Shown: positions 1 to 9,260 of the stretch, one piece after another | How the letters are laid out: every line of letters starts with the position of its first letter | Position numbering within the stretch: position 1 is the stretch's first letter | Made by a program: the position numbers and the translations under genes | Assembly (NCBI GenBank): GCA_024709225.1 | Contig: JANJXC010000057.1 | Coordinates: forward strand, 1-40,209 | DNA from: Gammaproteobacteria bacterium | Lineage (GTDB): Bacteria > Pseudomonadota > Gammaproteobacteria > Thiohalomonadales > Thiohalomonadaceae | Length of the DNA: 40,209 nt | Reading direction: 5' to 3' | The notes under the pieces: generated by a model | Database searches by the model: none | What the model was told of the DNA's origin: nothing | Seen by the model: the letters and a program-made list of their open reading frames with translations, nothing else

Positions 1-509
1 CCGCCGGAGGCGGAGAACGACACCAGCGGAATCTTGTGCTCGATGGCGGTGTTCACCGCGCGGACGAACTTCTCGCCCACCACCGAACCCATGGAACCGC
101 CCATGAAGCTGAACTCGAAGGCGGCGGTGACCAGCGGCACGCCCTTGACCTGCCCCATCATCACCACCAGGGCGTCGTTTTCCTCGGTGGCCTTCTGCGC
201 GGCCAGCAGGCGATCCTTGTAGCGCTTGCTGTCCTTGAACTTGAGGGCATCCACCGGCTGCAGATTGGCGGCGATCTCGATGCGCGGCTCCGGGTCGAGG
301 AAGGTCTCCAGGCGGCGGCGCGCACCGATGCGCATGTGGTAGCTGCACTTGGGGCAGACATCCAGGTTGCGCTCCAGCTCCGCACGGTACAGCACGGCGT
401 TGCAGTCCGGGCACTTGGCCCACAGGCCTTCCGGCACGGAACGGCGCTGGCCGGCGGCGGTACCTTCAGTACGGATGGTGGAAGGGAGAAATTTTTGTAA
501 CCAGCTCAT
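1..509 (-). CDS. accD: Acetyl-CoA carboxylase carboxyltransferase beta subunit, 3' end outside window
   Basis: This is the beta subunit of acetyl-CoA carboxylase, which with AccA transfers the carboxyl group from biotin-BCCP to acetyl-CoA to give malonyl-CoA, the first step of fatty acid synthesis in the cytosol. About 169 N-terminal residues are visible. They begin [10 protein letters not shown] and carry the family's four-cysteine zinc ribbon at Cys33, Cys36, Cys52 and Cys55, followed by the start of the crotonase-like carboxyltransferase domain ([14 protein letters not shown] near residue 135). The ATG is at 507-509, 30 bp after the trpA stop, so it is probably the last gene of the truA-trpF-trpB-trpA-accD run. 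The rest lies beyond the left edge. Identification is secure from the sequence and from the conserved position after trpA. Confidence 0.97.
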   Translation of the reverse strand, partial: MSWLQKFLPSTIRTEGTAAGQRRSVPEGLWAKCPDCNAVLYRAELERNLDVCPKCSYHMRIGARRRLETFLDPEPRIEIAANLQPVDALKFKDSKRYKDRLLAAQKATEENDALVVMMGQVKGVPLVTAAFEFSFMGGSMGSVVGEKFVRAVNTAIEHKIPLVSFSASG

Positions 510-539
510 GGTAAAGAATCCTTCGCTGCCGCCGTGGGG

Positions 540-1349
540 TTATCGGGCACCGTCAAGGGCGCGGCGCAATTCACCGATAAGGCCGGCGGTCTGGGCCAAT
601 AGTGTATCAGGATCGTCGCGCAGTTCCTCGATGCGGCGCACCAGGGCGCTGCCGACGATGACGGCGTCGGCCACCTGGGCCACCGCCCGGGCCGACGCGG
701 CATCCTTGATGCCGAAGCCCACCCCCACCGGCAGGCCGGTATGGGCACGGATGCGCTCCACCTGCGCGCGTACGCCGTCCATGTCCAGGTGAGCGGCACC
801 GGTGACGCCCTTCACCGAAACGTAATAGACAAAGCCGCTGGCCGCGCGGCAGATGGTGGCGATGCGGCCGTCGGCGGTGGTGGGCGAGAGCAGGAAGATG
901 GGGTCGATGGCGGCCGGCTTGAGTGCCGCCAGCAGCTCGCCCGCCTCCTCCGGCGGGATATCCACCGTGAGCAGGCCGTCCACGCCGGCGTCCGCGGCGG
1001 CGGCGGCGAAGGCGGCATAGCCCATCGCCTCCACCGGATTGAGATAGCCCATCAGCACCACCGGCGTACCGGCATCTTGCTCACGGAAGGTGCGTACCAT
1101 CTCCAGCACGTTGCGCAGGCTGACGTGGTGCTCCAGGGCGCGCTCGCTGGCGCGCTGGATCACCGGGCCGTCGGCCATGGGGTCGGAGAACGGCACCCCC
1201 AGCTCGATGACGTCGGCGCCGGCCGCCACCAGGGCATGCATCAGCGGCACCGTAATCTCCGGGCGCGGGTCACCGGCGGTGATGAAGGGAATCAGCGCCT
1301 TGCGGCCGGCGGCCTTCAAATCCGCAAATTTCTGCTGCAGTCGGCTCAT
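540..1349 (-). CDS. trpA: Tryptophan synthase alpha chain
   Basis: TrpA is a TIM-barrel enzyme that cleaves indole-3-glycerol phosphate to indole and glyceraldehyde 3-phosphate. The indole is channelled to TrpB in the alpha2-beta2 complex. The protein is 269 residues, the usual length. The catalytic pair known in E. coli is seen at the same numbers, Glu49 ([10 protein letters not shown]) and Asp60 (DPMADGP), and the phosphate-binding end of the barrel ([12 protein letters not shown]) is intact. The ATG at 1347-1349 overlaps the trpB stop by 4 bp, which implies coupled translation and equal amounts of the two subunits. Confidence 0.98.
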   Translation of the reverse strand: MSRLQQKFADLKAAGRKALIPFITAGDPRPEITVPLMHALVAAGADVIELGVPFSDPMADGPVIQRASERALEHHVSLRNVLEMVRTFREQDAGTPVVLMGYLNPVEAMGYAAFAAAAADAGVDGLLTVDIPPEEAGELLAALKPAAIDPIFLLSPTTADGRIATICRAASGFVYYVSVKGVTGAAHLDMDGVRAQVERIRAHTGLPVGVGFGIKDAASARAVAQVADAVIVGSALVRRIEELRDDPDTLLAQTAGLIGELRRALDGAR

Positions 1350-2575
1350 ACCTTGATCCCCTCCAGCTCGGCCACGGTGTGGATGTCCTTGTCACCACGG
1401 CCGGACAGGTTGACGATGATGATCCGGTCCTTGCCCAGGGTGGGCGCCAGCTTGGTGACATAGGCCAGGGCGTGGCTGGACTCCAGCGCCGGGATGATGC
1501 CCTCGGTGCGGGTCAGGTCATGGAAGGCGGCCAGGGCCTCCTCGTCGGTGACATACACATACTCGGCACGGCCGCTGTCCTTGAGCCAGGCATGCTCGGG
1601 ACCGACGCCGGGATAATCGAGGCCGGCGGAGACCGAATGGGACTCGATGATCTGGCCGTCCTCATCCTCCATCAGATAGGTGCGGTTGCCGTGCAGCACA
1701 CCGGGACGGCCGGTGGCAAAGCGTGCCGCGTGACGGCCGCTGGCAATGCCCTCGCCGCCCGCCTCGACGCCGTACAGCTTGACCGACTCGTCGGCGAGGA
1801 ACGGGTAGAACAGCCCCATGGCATTGGAGCCGCCGCCGACACAGGCCACCAGGGCATCGGGCAGGCGTCCTTCCTGGGCCAGACACTGCTCGCGCGCCTC
1901 ACGGCCGATGACCGACTGGAAGTTGCGCACCATCGCCGGATAGGGATGCGGACCGGCCACGGTGCCGATGATGTAGAAGGTGTCGTCGATGTTGGTGACC
2001 CAGTCGCGCATCGCCTCGTTCAGCGCATCCTTCAGGGTCTTGGAGCCGGAGGACACCGGCACCACCTCGGCCCCCAGCAGACGCATGCGGAACACGTTGA
2101 TCTTCTGCCGCTCCACGTCGGTGGCACCCATGTACACCACGCACTTCAGCCCCAGACGGGCGGCGACAGTGGCGGTGGCCACACCGTGCTGGCCGGCACC
2201 GGTCTCCGCGATGATGCGGGTCTTGCCCATGCGCCTGGCGAGCAGGGCCTGGCCGATGGTGTTGTTGATCTTGTGCGCGCCGGTGTGGTTGAGGTCTTCG
2301 CGCTTCAGGTAAATCTTCGCCCCACCCAGCTTCTCGGTCCAGCGCTCGGCCAGGTACAGCGGCGAGGGCCGGCCGACGAACTGTTTGAGGTCATAGTCGA
2401 ACTCGGCGATGAAGTCGGCATCGTCCTTGTAGCGCTCATAGGCCAGGCGCAGCTCCTCCAGCGGCCCCATCAGGGTCTCGGCCACGAAGCGGCCGCCGTA
2501 GGGACCGAAGTGGCCGCGCTCGTCGGGCAATTGCTGCAGCTCGGCGCCGCTCATGGGTTTATCGGACTTGGACAC
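1346..2575 (-). CDS. trpB: Tryptophan synthase beta chain
   Basis: TrpB is the PLP enzyme that condenses indole with serine to make tryptophan. The protein is 409 residues from the GTG used here. The PLP lysine is Lys102 in [12 protein letters not shown], and the phosphate-binding glycine loop ([10 protein letters not shown]) and the C-terminal serine motif (NLSGRGDKD) are present. GTG at 2573-2575 has GAGG 8 nt upstream and overlaps trpF by 17 bp. An ATG at 2552-2554 would remove seven residues but has no visible ribosome-binding site. Both starts leave the catalytic domain whole. Its overlap with trpF on one side and trpA on the other points to one transcript. Confidence 0.98.
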   Translation of the reverse strand: MSKSDKPMSGAELQQLPDERGHFGPYGGRFVAETLMGPLEELRLAYERYKDDADFIAEFDYDLKQFVGRPSPLYLAERWTEKLGGAKIYLKREDLNHTGAHKINNTIGQALLARRMGKTRIIAETGAGQHGVATATVAARLGLKCVVYMGATDVERQKINVFRMRLLGAEVVPVSSGSKTLKDALNEAMRDWVTNIDDTFYIIGTVAGPHPYPAMVRNFQSVIGREAREQCLAQEGRLPDALVACVGGGSNAMGLFYPFLADESVKLYGVEAGGEGIASGRHAARFATGRPGVLHGNRTYLMEDEDGQIIESHSVSAGLDYPGVGPEHAWLKDSGRAEYVYVTDEEALAAFHDLTRTEGIIPALESSHALAYVTKLAPTLGKDRIIIVNLSGRGDKDIHTVAELEGIKV

Positions 2576-3185
2576 TCTCTACACCTCGCATAAATGCCGC
2601 CATCTGCGCGGCACTCTTGATTCCCTTGGCCTGCTCCACCCCGCCGCTCACATCGACCCCATAGGGACGGGAGACGCGGATGGCCTCGGCCACGTTGTCC
2701 GGCGTCAGGCCGCCGGCCAGGATGATGGGTTTGTTCAGGGCCTGCGGCACGCGCTGCCAGTCGAAGCTCTGACCGGTACCGCCGGCCGCGCCCGGCACAT
2801 AGGTGTCCAGCAGCAGCCCCTGGGCGTCGGCGTAGCGCTGCGCCTCTGCCGCCACGTTGAGGCCGTCGCGCATGCGCAGTGCCTTGAGATACGGCCGGCC
2901 AAAGGCGGCGCAATAGGCCGGGGCCTCGTCGCCGTGGAACTGCAACACATCCAGGGGAACGGCCTGCAATACCTCCAGCACCTCGGCCGCCGGGGCATCG
3001 ACGAACAGGCCCACCACGCTGACAAAGGGTGGCAGGGCCGCGCACACCGCCTGCGCCTGCGCCACGGTGACGGCGCGGGGGCTGGGGGCATAAAACACCA
3101 AGCCGATGGCATCGGCACCCAGGCGTGCGGCCTCGCTACCGTCCTCGGAACGGGTGATGCCGCAGATTTTTACCCTTGTACGCAT
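2559..3185 (-). CDS. trpF: Phosphoribosylanthranilate isomerase
   Basis: TrpF isomerises phosphoribosylanthranilate to CdRP in tryptophan synthesis. It is a stand-alone TIM barrel of 208 residues, not fused to TrpC as in enteric bacteria. The general base Cys8 (VKICGIT) and general acid Asp127 (LLLDTYVPG) are both visible, as is the phosphate-binding end ([13 protein letters not shown]). The ATG at 3183-3185 lies 13 bp after the truA stop, and the stop overlaps the start of trpB. The truA-trpF-trpB-trpA order is the usual gammaproteobacterial arrangement. trpE, trpG, trpD and trpC are not in the window. Confidence 0.97.
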   Translation of the reverse strand: MRTRVKICGITRSEDGSEAARLGADAIGLVFYAPSPRAVTVAQAQAVCAALPPFVSVVGLFVDAPAAEVLEVLQAVPLDVLQFHGDEAPAYCAAFGRPYLKALRMRDGLNVAAEAQRYADAQGLLLDTYVPGAAGGTGQSFDWQRVPQALNKPIILAGGLTPDNVAEAIRVSRPYGVDVSGGVEQAKGIKSAAQMAAFMRGVESVQVR

Positions 3186-3198
3186 GGAGCCGTGCAGA

Positions 3199-3981
3199 TT
3201 ACCAAACCAGCGCAGGGGGCGGAAGCTGTGGTATGGCGAACTCCTCCGGATAGTCGATGCGCACCAGGTACAGGCCCCAGGGCTGCGCCGTCACGCCTCC
3301 GGCGCTGCGGTCGCGCGATTCCAGCACCTCGCGACTCCACTCCACCGGCCGCTCGCCGGCTCCGATGGCCAGCAGCACCCCGGCAATATTGCGCACCATG
3401 TGGTGCAGAAAACCGTTGGCCTCGATATCCAGCAGGATGAACTCCCCCTGCCGCCGCACCTCCAGGCGATGGATGGTGCGCACCGGACTCCTGGCCTGGC
3501 AGGCCACGGCGCGGTAGGAGGAAAAGTCATGTTCTCCCAGCAGCGGCAGCGCCGCTGCGGCCATGCGTGCCGCATCCAGGGTGCGGTAATCGTAACTGAC
3601 CTTGCGGGACAGCAGCGCCGGGCGCTGCTGGCGGTTGAGGATCACATAGCGGTAGGCACGGCGCCGTGCCGAAAAACGGGCATGAAAATCGTCGGCCACC
3701 GGCTGCGCCCAGCGCAGGGCGATATCCGGCGGCAGGTGGGAATTGCCGCCCATCACCCAGGCGTGCATCGGCCGCACCGCGCTGGTGTCGAAGTGGATCA
3801 CCTGACCGCTGGCGTGGACCCCGGCGTCGGTGCGCCCGCCGCAGATCACCTCGACCGGGTGGGCGGCAATGCGCGACAGGGCCTGCTGCACCCGCGCCTG
3901 CACAGTGTGGGGGTCATGGGACTGCGCCTGCCAGCCGCCATAGCGGCTGCCGTCGTATTCAACACCTATGGCAATTCGCAT
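3199..3981 (-). CDS. truA: tRNA pseudouridine(38-40) synthase TruA
   Basis: TruA converts uridines 38-40 of the tRNA anticodon arm to pseudouridine. The 260-residue protein starts [12 protein letters not shown] and contains the catalytic aspartate, Asp52, in the [10 protein letters not shown] motif, plus the second-half signature [13 protein letters not shown]. The ATG at 3979-3981 was chosen over an in-frame TTG at 3991-3993 because the TTG lies inside a tandem repeat and the ATG gives the family's normal N-terminus. No Shine-Dalgarno sequence is visible: the 7-bp repeat array starts 7 bp upstream of the start codon. The gene is separated from fimV by a terminator, so it probably heads the trp-accD run, but I cannot point to a convincing promoter. 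Confidence 0.97.
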   Translation of the reverse strand: MRIAIGVEYDGSRYGGWQAQSHDPHTVQARVQQALSRIAAHPVEVICGGRTDAGVHASGQVIHFDTSAVRPMHAWVMGGNSHLPPDIALRWAQPVADDFHARFSARRRAYRYVILNRQQRPALLSRKVSYDYRTLDAARMAAAALPLLGEHDFSSYRAVACQARSPVRTIHRLEVRRQGEFILLDIEANGFLHHMVRNIAGVLLAIGAGERPVEWSREVLESRDRSAGGVTAQPWGLYLVRIDYPEEFAIPQLPPPALVW

Positions 3982-3983
3982 GG

Positions 3984-4094
3984 GCGGATTCAAGATTCAA
4001 GATTCAAGATTCAAGATTCAAGATTCAAGATTCAAGATTCGGGAAGAGTATGCGGAGTGTTCGTTCAATTTTGAATCTTGAATTTTGAATCCGC
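3984..4094. repeat. Heptad inverted-array element 1 (ATTCAAG units), upstream of truA
   Basis: Seven perfect tandem copies of ATTCAAG and a partial eighth run from 3988 to 4040. After a 23-24 bp spacer, about four variant units follow in the opposite orientation at 4065-4094. The outermost 10 bp are a perfect inverted pair (GCGGATTCAA at 3984-3993 and TTGAATCCGC at 4085-4094). The exact repeats in the left arm suggest recent expansion by slippage. It shares the CAAG/CAAA heptad core with the elements at 15240, 31291, 35085, 37880 and 39189. Confidence 0.9.
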
Positions 4095-4153
4095 ATGACC
4101 AAGCGCCGTTCCCGGCCATCCATGACCTCTACGCCTTAAGTTCATCCCCGGAG

Positions 4154-4187
4154 AAAAAAAATCCCCGGCGGGAGGCCCGGCCGGGGA
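4154..4187 (-). terminator. Rho-independent terminator of the leu-asd-usg-fimV transcript
   Basis: An 8-bp GC-rich stem (TCCCCGGC at 4162-4169 with GCCGGGGA at 4180-4187) closes a 10-nt loop. Read on the minus strand it is followed directly by eight T residues (4161-4154). It lies 23 bp past the fimV stop and is the right shape and orientation to end that transcript before truA. Confidence 0.9.
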
Positions 4188-4210
4188 CATCGATTGTAGC
4201 GCGTACAGAA

Positions 4211-6853
4211 TCAGGACAGCTGCTTCAGGAGATCCTGCGCCTGCTGTTTCTGCTTGTCGTCACCCTCCGCCAACACCTCATTGAGGATGCTGCGGGCGCT
4301 GTCCGGCTCACCCATATCCACATAGGCCTTGGCCAAGTCCAGCTTGGTACCGACCGCATCCAGGTCGCCAAGCTCACCCAAATCGCCCAGGTCACCCAGG
4401 TCACCCAGGTCACCCAGGTCGCCGAGGTCACCCAGATCAACCTCACCCGCCGGAACCTGCCCCGTCTCCGTGGGAGCCTCTTCTGCCATATCCAGACTCA
4501 AATCGCCCAGATCGAAATCCAGCGCAGTTTCCTGCTTCGCCGCCGGAGCAGTGACCGGCGGAGATTCCGCCTCGGTCTCACCGAAATTGAGATCACCCAG
4601 ATCAAACTCCAGCGCCTGCTCAGCCTCCTTGGCAGCCGCCGCAGGGGCCGGCTGTGACTCGGGCGCTGCAGCCGCCTCCTCCAAACCACTCAGATCGAAC
4701 ACCACGTCAGCCGGTTCGGGCTCCTTCGCGGCAGGGGACCGGGGCGCCGCGGCACCTTCGTCCAGATCGGAAAAGTCGACGCCCAGATCAAGATTGAATG
4801 CCGCACCACTTCCTTCGGAAGAGGACTCCATATCTTCCGCCAGCGCATCCAGATCCAGACCGATATCCAGTACATCGCCAGCGGCATCGTGTCCCCCCAG
4901 GTCCAGTCCGGCCGCGGACTCCGGCGCCGCACTGAACATCGGATTGTCGGGGCACAGTTCATGGCCCATCACCAGAACCTTGCCCCACAACGGACCGTTG
5001 CCTTCCAGGGCGTTGAACACCTCGTCCGCCAGCGGCTCGAAGGCGGCGCGGTCCTTGGTGGAGTAGTAGACCTCCAGCAGCTTGACCTTGATGTCGTGGC
5101 GCTCGGGGTGGCTGTTCAGTGCCTCCTTCAGCAGCTCTTCCGCCTGTTGGTAACGGCCATAGGCCATATACACGTCGGCTTCGGTAAGGGGGTCTACCTC
5201 GGCATCCCCCCCCTGCATGCTGTTCATGCCGCTGACGGCCAGGTCGCTGAACAGGGAGCTTTCTTCGGAAGGCGCCCCGGAGGTGGTCTTGGAGTTGAGC
5301 AGCGAGGTGCCGCCGGCGGTGAGAATGCTTTCACTGAAACCGGGGCCACCGGCACGGCGACGCTTGATGAACAGCCCCACCAGCACCAGCAGGGCCAGCA
5401 CCACCGCGCCCGCACCACCCAGCAGCAGCGGATCGGCCAGCAGGTCATCCAGCAGGCTGGGCGGCTCAACTGGCGGCGGCGGCGGGGCCGGACGCACCGG
5501 CTTCTTGGCAGCCGGCTTGGCGGCCTCCTTGGCGGGAGCCGGTGCGGCAGTCGCCGGCACAGGTTCGATCTTCGTCTCTTTGGCAACGGCGTCCGCGTCA
5601 GTCTTCCCGGCCTCAGGCGCAGCCTCCGCGGTGCCCTTTTCCTCCGCAGGCGCGGCGGCCGGGGCCGCCGATGCGGGAGTCTCTGCGACAGGCGCAGCCG
5701 GTGCCTGCCCCATCTGCTGCTGCAGCGCGGCGAGGTCGGAATCCTTCAGCGACAACAGACGCTGCATGGAGGAGAGCTGGCCTTCCAGTTCCGCCATGCG
5801 CTTGCGCAGTTCTTCATTTTCCCGCAACTGGGCCTCGGCGCTTTCCTGGGCCAGCAACAACTCCTTGCGCAGCTCACCGCCTGCGGCGGCATCGGCCGAG
5901 GTGCCGGCGCTGGCCGCCGCCGCACCTTCCGGGGCAACCAGCTTGAGGCGCGGCTCTGCGGGGGCGGCCACGGCACGTGCGGCCTGGGACGTCGTGGCAA
6001 CCACCGGACGCTCGGCAGCGACAGCGGCGGTCTCCTTGACGCGATCCTGCCAGGCGCGGTTCTGGGCGCTGATGGCGCGTACCGCCTCGGCATGGCTCAT
6101 GGCAGAAATCAGCGCCGGGTCATCCAGGCGCAGCACATAGCCCATCTTGAGGCGGTTGACGTTGTTGTCGTAGAAGGCCTCGGGATTGGCCTTGAGCAGG
6201 GCCATCATGACCTGTTGCGTGGACACCGACTTGTTGGGGCGCATGCGGCTGGCGATCGACCACAGGGTTTCGTCGGCCTTGACCGGGCCATGGCTCAGCT
6301 TGCCGCGCGCGGGGGTGGCTGCCGCGCGCGGGGCGGCTGCAGCCGGGGCCTTGCCGCTGACGATGGCCGGGGCGGCCTGGGTCGTTGCCGGCGTCATGGT
6401 CGCAGGCACTGCCGGGGCGGCCGCCACCGGCGCCTGGACGGCAGGAGGTTCCTCCCCACCCATGCCGGGCGGATCGATGAGCACGGTATATTCGCGCAGC
6501 AAACGACCGGAGGGCCAGCTGGCCTCGACCAGGAAGCTGAGGAAGGGTTCACGGATGGGCTCGGTGGAGGTCACCTTGATGAATTGGCGCCCGTCCCGCT
6601 GTTCTACAGCGAAACGCAGGAACATCAGGGCCGCCGGCCGATCCAGGCCGACCCGGGCGAAGGTTTCGTAGGAGGCGAGGTTGATCTTGAGAGATGCCGC
6701 CTCCTCGGAGGAGACGGACAACAGTTCGATTTCCGCGTCAAACGACTGGTTGAGGGCGGAGTGCAGCCGGATATCCCCCATCCCCAAGGCAAAGGCCGCA
6801 GACGGCATTACGAACAATAGCGACAGCAATGTGTAGGCCAGCTTTCGCACCAT
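4211..6853 (-). CDS. fimV: FimV-type polar peptidoglycan-binding motility protein
   Basis: FimV is an inner-membrane polar hub protein that supports type IV pilus assembly and twitching motility in Pseudomonas. The domains seen in the 880-residue protein are: a signal peptide (about 1-22), the conserved FimV N-terminal domain (to about 130), a LysM peptidoglycan-binding module (about 188-246), an Ala/Pro-rich linker with a coiled coil (about 327-382), one membrane helix (about 477-498) followed by KRRR, and an acidic cytoplasmic region rich in LDLG/DLGDL ending in the FimV C-terminal TPR motif (LAKAYVDMGEPDSA). ATG at 6851-6853 has AGGGAG 5 nt upstream. A GTG two codons earlier overlaps that site and is less likely. 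Its place between usg and truA matches the Pseudomonas order. Confidence 0.93.
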   Translation of the reverse strand: MVRKLAYTLLSLLFVMPSAAFALGMGDIRLHSALNQSFDAEIELLSVSSEEAASLKINLASYETFARVGLDRPAALMFLRFAVEQRDGRQFIKVTSTEPIREPFLSFLVEASWPSGRLLREYTVLIDPPGMGGEEPPAVQAPVAAAPAVPATMTPATTQAAPAIVSGKAPAAAAPRAAATPARGKLSHGPVKADETLWSIASRMRPNKSVSTQQVMMALLKANPEAFYDNNVNRLKMGYVLRLDDPALISAMSHAEAVRAISAQNRAWQDRVKETAAVAAERPVVATTSQAARAVAAPAEPRLKLVAPEGAAAASAGTSADAAAGGELRKELLLAQESAEAQLRENEELRKRMAELEGQLSSMQRLLSLKDSDLAALQQQMGQAPAAPVAETPASAAPAAAPAEEKGTAEAAPEAGKTDADAVAKETKIEPVPATAAPAPAKEAAKPAAKKPVRPAPPPPPVEPPSLLDDLLADPLLLGGAGAVVLALLVLVGLFIKRRRAGGPGFSESILTAGGTSLLNSKTTSGAPSEESSLFSDLAVSGMNSMQGGDAEVDPLTEADVYMAYGRYQQAEELLKEALNSHPERHDIKVKLLEVYYSTKDRAAFEPLADEVFNALEGNGPLWGKVLVMGHELCPDNPMFSAAPESAAGLDLGGHDAAGDVLDIGLDLDALAEDMESSSEGSGAAFNLDLGVDFSDLDEGAAAPRSPAAKEPEPADVVFDLSGLEEAAAAPESQPAPAAAAKEAEQALEFDLGDLNFGETEAESPPVTAPAAKQETALDFDLGDLSLDMAEEAPTETGQVPAGEVDLGDLGDLGDLGDLGDLGDLGELGDLDAVGTKLDLAKAYVDMGEPDSARSILNEVLAEGDDKQKQQAQDLLKQLS
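4360..4440 (-). repeat. 9-bp coding tandem repeat in fimV (DLG units)
   Basis: Nine consecutive 9-bp units (consensus CCAGGTCAC on the plus strand) encode a run of Asp-Leu-Gly/Gly-Asp-Leu tripeptides just before the C-terminal TPR motif. Three central units are identical, so copy number could vary without shifting the frame. Looser DLGDL motifs occur elsewhere in the acidic region. Confidence 0.85.
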
Positions 6854-6921
6854 CCTCACTCCCTAGTTATCCCCCGGGACCTGCGTCCCCGTGGCGGGCT
6901 TTTAGTATTCCTGAACGGGCA

Positions 6922-6943
6922 GTTGAGACCGATTCCTCTCAAC
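6922..6943. other. Inverted repeat in the usg-fimV gap
   Basis: GTTGAGA (6922-6928) and TCTCAAC (6937-6943) form a perfect 7-bp stem with an 8-nt loop in the 119-bp gap between usg and fimV. No T-run follows on the minus strand, so it is not an obvious terminator. It may be an mRNA hairpin or a protein site. Confidence 0.4.
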
Positions 6944-6972
6944 AAGCTTTATGTATCGGCAGTAACTTTAAC

Positions 6973-7980
6973 TCACATATAGTCTTTTACCAAGACCTGA
7001 GCGATTTGAATACAATTTAATGCGCCCCCTTTGCGCACATTATCCCCTACCAGCCACATATTCATACCGTTTTGGTAGGACAAATCTGCCCGGATACGCC
7101 CCACGAACACCGCATCCTCGCCGGAGGCCTCGGTAACGGGGCTGGGGAACGGCTCGGTTGCGTCCACGCCTGGGGCGTCTTGTAACAGTTCCGCCACCCG
7201 GGCCGCTGTGATCCTGTCGCGGGTTTCGATGTGCAGCGCCATGGCATGGCCGTAAAAAACCGGCACGCGCACCGTGGTGGGATTCACGCCGATGGTCTCG
7301 TCGCCGAGGATCTTGTGTGTCTCCCGCACCATCTTCATCTCTTCGCGGGTATAGCCGTTGTCCTCCAGCTCACCGATCACGGGCAGGATGTTGAAGGCAA
7401 TCTGCCGGGAAAAAACCGGGGTTTCGAGGCCACGCATGTTGAGCAGGTCGGCCGTCTGCCGCCCCAGCTCCTCCAGCCCGGCGCGGCCGACGCCGGACAC
7501 CGCCTGATAGGTGGCGACGTTGACGCGCGTGATGCCGACTGCATCGTAAATCGGCTTGAGGGCAGTGAGCATCAGCACCGTGCAGGCATTGGGATTGGCG
7601 ATGATGCGCCGTGCCTGCCAGCCGGCCAGGGCCGCGGGATTGACCTCGGCCACCACCAGGGGGACGTCCGGCTCCAGGCGGAACAGGCCGCTGTCATCGA
7701 TGACCACGCAACCGGCTGCCGCCGCGCGCGGCACGTAAACTGCGGAAATCTCTGCATCGGCGCAGAAAAAGGCCAGCTGTACCTGGGAAAAATCGAAGCG
7801 GGCCACATCCCCCACCCGCAGGTGGCTGCCCTTGAACTCCACCCGACCGCCCGCCGCATCGGCACTGTCCAGCGGATGGAGTTTGCCCAGCGGAAACTCC
7901 CGCTCGGCGAGGAGGGTTACCAGCGTCTCCCCCACCAGGGTGGAGACGCCGACCACGGCAACATCAAATTTTTTGCTCAT
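6973..7980 (-). CDS. usg: USG-1 protein, aspartate-semialdehyde dehydrogenase paralogue
   Basis: This belongs to the aspartate-semialdehyde dehydrogenase superfamily but is the second, poorly understood copy found between asd and fimV in many gammaproteobacteria (USG-1). It has the N-terminal NADP-binding fold (DVAVVGVSTLVGETLV) and the family's central motif TYQAVSGVGRAGLEEL. Where functional enzymes have P-N-C-S-T, this protein reads PNACT, so the canonical catalytic cysteine position is alanine and a cysteine sits one residue later. Activity as a true dehydrogenase is therefore doubtful. The ATG at 7978-7980 (335 residues) gives the family N-terminus; an upstream TTG at 8011-8013 adds eleven unrelated residues. 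It follows asd in the same operon after 108 bp containing a hairpin. Confidence 0.88.
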   Translation of the reverse strand: MSKKFDVAVVGVSTLVGETLVTLLAEREFPLGKLHPLDSADAAGGRVEFKGSHLRVGDVARFDFSQVQLAFFCADAEISAVYVPRAAAAGCVVIDDSGLFRLEPDVPLVVAEVNPAALAGWQARRIIANPNACTVLMLTALKPIYDAVGITRVNVATYQAVSGVGRAGLEELGRQTADLLNMRGLETPVFSRQIAFNILPVIGELEDNGYTREEMKMVRETHKILGDETIGVNPTTVRVPVFYGHAMALHIETRDRITAARVAELLQDAPGVDATEPFPSPVTEASGEDAVFVGRIRADLSYQNGMNMWLVGDNVRKGGALNCIQIAQVLVKDYM

Positions 7981-8012
7981 ACCAGACCAATGATTTAACC
8001 GCGCGATACGCA

Positions 8013-8058
8013 AAGTGGCGCGCAGGCGGACAAGGCCGGTATTCGCTGCGCGTCACTT
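8013..8058 (-). other. Imperfect hairpin between asd and usg
   Basis: AAGTGGCGCGCAG (8013-8025) and CTGCGCGTCACTT (8046-8058) are inverted copies with one mismatch, giving a 13-bp stem over a 20-nt loop. There is no T-tract, so it is more likely an RNA-stability or processing element inside the operon than a terminator. This function is inference. Confidence 0.4.
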
Positions 8059-8088
8059 CACGTAATTCGTGGTTGGGCAAAAACGGCC

Positions 8089-9207
8089 TCAAGCCTCCAG
8101 CAGGATGCGCAGCATGCGGCGCAGCGGCTCGGCGGCGCCCCACAGCAGCTGGTCGCCGACGGTGAAGGCGGAAAGATACTCCTTGCCCATATTCAGCTTG
8201 CGCATGCGGCCCACGGGAACCGTAAGGGTTCCGGTGACGGCGGCCGGCGTCAGCTGCTCCATGGTGATCTGGCGATCATTGGGCACCACCTTCACCCAGT
8301 CGTTGTGGGCGGCGATGATGCCGTGGATTTCGTCCAGCGGCACGTCTTTGGTCATCTTGATGGTCAGCGCCTGGCTGTGGCAGCGCATGGCGCCGATGCG
8401 CACGCACAGGCCATCGATGGGGATCTGGCGGTCGGAACGGCCAAGGATCTTGTTGCACTCCACCTGCGCCTTCCACTCTTCCTTGGACTGACCGGATTCG
8501 AGCTGCACGTCGATCCACGGGATCAGCGAGCCGGCCAGGGGCACCGGCCAGGCATCCAGCGGGTAGCGGTCGGAGCGGATGAAATCGGCCACCTTGCGGT
8601 CGATCTCCAGGATGGCGGAGGCCGGATCATCCAGCAGGGACTTCACCTCGCCGTTGATGGCGCCCATCTGCTGAATCAGCTCGCGCATGTTGCGCGCACC
8701 GGCGCCGGAGGCCGCCTGGTAGGTCTGCGGCGCGATCCACTCCACGAGGCCCTTTTCAAACAGACCACCGATGGCCATCAGCATCAGGGACACGGTGCAG
8801 TTGCCGCCGACGTAGGTCTTGATGCCCTTGGCCAGGCCGTTCTGGATCACGCCCTTGTTGACCGGGTCGAGGATGATGATGGCGTCATCCTTCATGCGCA
8901 GGGTGGAGGCGGCGTCGATCCAGTAACCCTTCCAGCCGGCGGCCATCAGCTGCGGGTACACCTCCTTGGTGTAATCGCCGCCCTGACAGGTGATGATCAC
9001 GTCCATTGCCTTCAGCTCGTCGACGCTCATGGCGTCCTTGAGCGGCGGAACCTCCTTGCCGATGTCCGGCCCCTTGCCGCCGACATTGGAGGTGGTGAAG
9101 AACACCGGATCGATGAGGTCGAAGTCCTTCTCCTCGCGCATGCGCCCCATCAGCACCGAACCGACCATACCGCGCCAACCAACCAGACCTACCCGCTTCA
9201 TAGCCAT
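8089..9207 (-). CDS. asd: Aspartate-semialdehyde dehydrogenase
   Basis: Asd reduces aspartyl phosphate to aspartate semialdehyde with NADPH, the branch point to lysine/diaminopimelate, methionine and threonine. The protein (372 residues) starts [18 protein letters not shown], the enteric-type Asd N-terminus with a glycine-rich NADP loop. The catalytic cysteine is Cys137 in [10 protein letters not shown], matching Cys135 of E. coli. ATG at 9205-9207 is preferred, and ATG at 9199-9201 is possible. The longer frame to 9306 would overlap leuB and encodes no family sequence. It is 53 bp downstream of leuB in the leu operon, the Pseudomonas arrangement. Confidence 0.97.
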   Translation of the reverse strand: MAMKRVGLVGWRGMVGSVLMGRMREEKDFDLIDPVFFTTSNVGGKGPDIGKEVPPLKDAMSVDELKAMDVIITCQGGDYTKEVYPQLMAAGWKGYWIDAASTLRMKDDAIIILDPVNKGVIQNGLAKGIKTYVGGNCTVSLMLMAIGGLFEKGLVEWIAPQTYQAASGAGARNMRELIQQMGAINGEVKSLLDDPASAILEIDRKVADFIRSDRYPLDAWPVPLAGSLIPWIDVQLESGQSKEEWKAQVECNKILGRSDRQIPIDGLCVRIGAMRCHSQALTIKMTKDVPLDEIHGIIAAHNDWVKVVPNDRQITMEQLTPAAVTGTLTVPVGRMRKLNMGKEYLSAFTVGDQLLWGAAEPLRRMLRILLEA

Positions 9208-9260
9208 ACCAGACCCGCCTCTCGCTGTATTGTTGCTGCCGCCCGCGCGGCCAATGAACC

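Noticed and set aside
3982-3993. TTG start for truA at 3993
   Set aside because: It lies inside the ATTCAAG array, and the ATG at 3979-3981 gives the usual length and N-terminus.
3984-4094. CRISPR array
   Set aside because: Units are 7 bp, contiguous, without unique spacers, and the second half is inverted. This is not a CRISPR array.
6854-6972. Known riboswitch upstream of fimV
   Set aside because: I compared it with the c-di-GMP and other common classes and found only a 7-bp stem; no conserved core was recognised.
6973-7980. Usg as a pseudogene or duplicate asd
   Set aside because: The frame is intact and full length, and its position between asd and fimV is the conserved USG-1 position, so it is a paralogue and not a decayed copy.
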